A stretch of DNA of 64,000 nucleotides from Euleptes europaea (Eukaryota; Chordata; Lepidosauria; Squamata; Sphaerodactylidae), in the NCBI RefSeq assembly GCF_029931775.1, contig NC_079332.1, positions 74,501 to 138,500 on the forward strand, read 5' to 3'. The position numbers were made by a program, and so were the translations under genes. Under the pieces are notes generated by a model, which made no database searches, had not been told where the DNA came from, and was given only the letters and a program-made list of their open reading frames with translations. This document shows, piece by piece, positions 62,101-64,000 of this stretch (position 1 is the stretch's first letter; every line of letters starts with the position of its first letter).

Positions 62101-63317
62101 CTGCTCCTGCTCGCTTTGCGAAGCTGAGCCCAAGTTGAACACCTGCACCTTTCTCTCTCTCTCTCTCTTTTCAAGACAGCTACTGAAGACATGGAAACGA
62201 GCGAAGCCACAGAGATCATCGAAGGAACGAGGCACGAGGTGGGTGGTCCACTGGGGTCATGCTCCTTGGGCCCTGAGAGGGGAGGAGGGAGCCCCCAGTG
62301 TTTTCACTGTCAGTCGTTTAAAAAAAAAATAGAGCCCTGTTAAATAAATGGGCAGATTAAGAGGGCAGGGGGGCCGTGTGGCTCAGTGGTAGAGCCTCTG
62401 GCATGCAGAAGGTCCCAGGTTCAATCCCCAGTGGCATCTCCAGTTAAAGGGACCAGGCAAGTAGGTGATGTGAAAGACCCTTTTCTACCCGAGACCCTGG
62501 AGAGCCGCTGCCGGTCTGAGTAGACCAATACTGACTCTGATGGACCCTCCAGGGTCGGATTCAGTAAAAGGCAGCTTCACGAGTTCACCCACAAGTGACT
62601 TTGAATACAGTGTTATGGGGAGTTCAGTGGGGGAAAGACTGGCTAATTTTAAAGGGTTAAATTAATATCCAGCCGGGGGGTGGGAGATCTAATTCTGATT
62701 CTGCACTTTCACCTGATTTTCAAAGTATTTTTGCTTTTTTTTTTGCTGGAGAAAATTATAGTGATTAGGCCAGCGGTCGTGTCCTGGCCTCAATTTCTGA
62801 GTGTTGCTGGTTTCGAGGGGAGATGAGCCCATGGGTGTTTGACTAGGTAGGCTGCTGGGCCCCAAAAGCTGCTGTGCCAAAGCCTGCGTTGGTCGCCCCC
62901 GTTCTCTGTGCTAAACAGGCCCTCTCTTGTCTTGCACCAAACCCGTTCCTGGATACCCGGGCAAGATTTCTTCTCTTCTTCCTCGTCCAGGTGGACAGCC
63001 ACATCATGAAAGTCGTGCAGCAGATAGTGAACCAAGCCAGTTCCGGCCATCAGATCATCGTCCAGAACGTCACGGTGGCCGAGAGCACCACCCTGACGGC
63101 CGACAGCGCCGACACGATCGCCATCGCCACCCCCGAGAGCCTCACGGAGCAGGTGGCCATGACCTTGGCGTCTGCCATCGGGGAGGGAGCAGTGCTGGCG
63201 ACGGAGGACGGCGGCGAGGCGGCCCTGGGAGAAAGCATCGAGATCGTGGAGCACTCGGGCGAGTTCGTGATCGCCTCCCAGGAGGGGGAGCTGGAGGTGC
63301 AGACGGTGATCGTCTAA
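53165..63317 (+). CDS. E4F1: E4F1 (E4F transcription factor 1, zinc-finger protein and E3 ligase)
   Basis: Fourteen exons (53165-53330, 54735-54856, 55605-55701, 56887-57098, 57265-57385, 57750-57902, 58462-58628, 58943-59170, 59368-59473, 60245-60462, 61213-61411, 61691-61842, 62176-62238, 62991-63317) encode 776 aa (human 784). One degenerate N-terminal C2H2 finger (residues 63-85) is followed by three fingers around 190-265 (YVCELC, YECKLC, YKCKKC). Six more lie around 432-595 (HACPYC, FKCEEC, FCCGEC, YPCPKC, YVCHFC, FKCYKC). The C-terminal conserved part has VEFSSVVADTQEYIIE and IMKVVQQIVNQASSGHQI, ending LEVQTVIV. In mammals the protein represses or activates promoters, ubiquitylates p53 and is needed for cell proliferation. 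Intron 2 begins with GC (CCG/GCAAGT). All other introns are GT-AG. Confidence 0.98.
53333..53393 (+). repeat. GGGGA-repeat tract, potential G-quadruplex
   Basis: Consecutive GGGGA units run on the plus strand, beginning a few bases after the E4F1 exon 1 donor. Confidence 0.85.
53612..53790 (+). mobile_element. Alanine-tRNA SINE body
   Basis: It has CACCTCCAGTGAAAGGGACC, GAGACCCTGGAGACCCGCTG and GGTCTGGTTCAGTAGAAGGC. The head is missing. It lies in E4F1 intron 1. Confidence 0.75.
54990..55148 (-). mobile_element. tRNA-headed SINE, LINE-tailed type
   Basis: Antisense copy with CATTTTATCCTCACAACAAC, CACCCAGTGAGCTTCCATGA and AACCACTACACCAAACTGCC. It lies in E4F1 intron 2 and is the mate of the next feature. 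Confidence 0.75.
55201..55438 (+). mobile_element. tRNA-headed SINE, LINE-tailed type
   Basis: Sense copy with CATGTGGTGTGGTGGTTAGA, ACCCAGGTTCGGATCCC, GAGGATAAAATGGAGGAGCA and a tail AATAAATACATAAG. Confidence 0.8.
55870..56640 (+). mobile_element. CR1-type LINE, end of the reverse-transcriptase ORF plus 3'UTR
   Basis: AAGTTTGTAGATGGCACTGA corresponds to the FADDT region of the reverse transcriptase. AGGTGGTAAATACCCGAG, GGGATTGGAGTGTCTTCATT and GGAATTTGCTGCCGCAGAAT follow in the order of the CR1 3' half. It is heavily decayed. It lies in E4F1 intron 3. Confidence 0.6.
59822..59985 (+). mobile_element. Long tRNA-headed SINE, 3' part
   Basis: It has CCTTGGGCTAGTCACAGTTC, CACAGGGTGTCTGTTGTGGG and a tail with ACAAAACCCACTCTTCTTCT. 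It lies in E4F1 intron 9. Confidence 0.7.
60718..61034 (-). mobile_element. Long tRNA-headed SINE, near complete
   Basis: Antisense, with AAGATGAGTTGGTTTTTATA, CAGACACCCTGTGAGGAAGG and CTCAACCACTACCCCACGCT. It lies in E4F1 intron 10. Confidence 0.8.
62368..62585 (+). mobile_element. Alanine-tRNA-headed SINE, near complete
   Basis: It runs from the head (GTGTGGCTCAGTGGTAGAGC) through the body to AAAAGGCAGCTTCACGAG. It lies in E4F1 intron 13. Confidence 0.88.
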
Positions 63318-63818
63318 GGCTCTAGGGTCAGGGCTTTGCCCCCCGCTGCAGCTGTGCTCGGTCTCTGGGGGCGGTCCCCACATGCCATTTCAACAGGTAC
63401 ACAGGACAGTGCCAAGGCTCAGGGCCGACTGCTGCTCCTTGCCACCTGCACGCCGAGCGTCACTGGAAGCACCAGGCCCCTCACTCGCCCTCCGGGGCCG
63501 GGGGCGTTTGAACGGTTGGGCTCTGCTTCCCGGGCGCCTCTGGGTAGCAAAGAAGGCCAGAGGGAAGCACTTTATCCTTGGCTGCAGGCAAAAGGAGAAG
63601 CCAAACCACTTGCCTTTCCTCCTTCAAGCTGCTTCAGGCAAGGAACGCAAGCGACTCGTCACGGACACTGAACCTTCGAGGATGGTTCGAAAGGCTTCAC
63701 CGCAAAATGCCACAGGTTATTCCGAGGAATACCTCCCAAGTGCTCTGTAAAAGTCACACTGTACATTTCTTTTGTAACCACATAGCCTTTAATTGGAGAT
63801 TGTACAGTTGAGCCTGTA

Positions 63819-63824
63819 AATAAA
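63819..63824 (+). terminator. E4F1: E4F1 polyadenylation signal
   Basis: AATAAA lies 502 bases after the E4F1 stop, followed by a T-rich stretch. Confidence 0.75.
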
Positions 63825-63849
63825 TTTCTTTTTAAAAGACATACTTCTA

Positions 63850-64000
63850 ACGTGATGGGGTGGGGGGGAGACTATAGACTGGCCCTGCAAAGCTTTCAAA
63901 AAGGAAAGTGACAGGGTGCCACCTGGCAAGAGCCGACTCCAGCCTACACATTCCTTGTTCTTGGGACAGGGACCCGGAGCAGGACTTCAGCGCTCTGACG
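63850..64000. other. Intergenic tail of the window
   Basis: This lies downstream of E4F1. In the conserved order DNASE1L2 and ECI1 would follow, but nothing of them is visible here. Confidence 0.5.

Overview
This is a vertebrate nuclear genomic window, almost certainly from a squamate reptile (a lizard-grade genome). Evidence for this is the intron-rich genes with conserved 16p13.3-type gene order, plus several SINE classes characteristic of squamates: a tRNA-headed SINE with a Bov-B-like tail, a 5S-rRNA-headed SINE, and an alanine-tRNA-headed SINE. CR1/L2-type LINE tails and Penelope-like element fossils are also present. No bacterial or phage genes, CRISPR arrays or functional RNA genes were found.

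Layout. 1-16.4 kb: first coding exon of CASKIN1 (minus strand, 16323-16416) in a large CpG island, with its long first intron running off the left edge. 17.5-20.3 kb: intergenic, repeat-bearing. 20.3-34.2 kb: a complete 13-coding-exon gene (minus) for a 564-aa GH20 hexosaminidase of the HEXD family with an N-terminal membrane anchor; in human this interval lies directly between CASKIN1 and MLST8 and, to my knowledge, has no such gene. 35.5-40.8 kb: MLST8 (plus, 8 coding exons, 326 aa). 41.1-47.1 kb: BRICD5 (minus, 6 coding exons, 222 aa), convergent with MLST8. 49.1-52.7 kb: PGP (minus, 2 exons, 328 aa). 53.2-63.8 kb: E4F1 (plus, 14 exons, 776 aa), which shares a 450-bp head-to-head promoter with PGP. 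The last ~170 bp are intergenic.

All exon models were built by hand: every junction keeps the reading frame and each ORF closes at its expected stop, which is strong internal evidence. Two introns start with GC instead of GT. Five genes are complete and CASKIN1 is partial.

Functionally the genes are housekeeping or signalling: MLST8 is the WD40 subunit of mTORC1/2, PGP is a metabolite-repair phosphatase, E4F1 is a zinc-finger regulator and ubiquitin ligase, BRICD5 is a type II membrane BRICHOS protein, and CASKIN1 is a neuronal scaffold. They sit together by ancient synteny, not as an operon.

The least ordinary content is in the repeats. Penelope-like fossils cluster at 9-11.4 kb and recur elsewhere, and their 3' parts carry the CTGATGA...GAAA core of a hammerhead ribozyme. 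A doubly nested insertion with two sets of target-site duplications lies at 22.8-23.4 kb. A tandem SINE trio lies at 13.3-13.9 kb, and an inverted SINE pair lies in an E4F1 intron.
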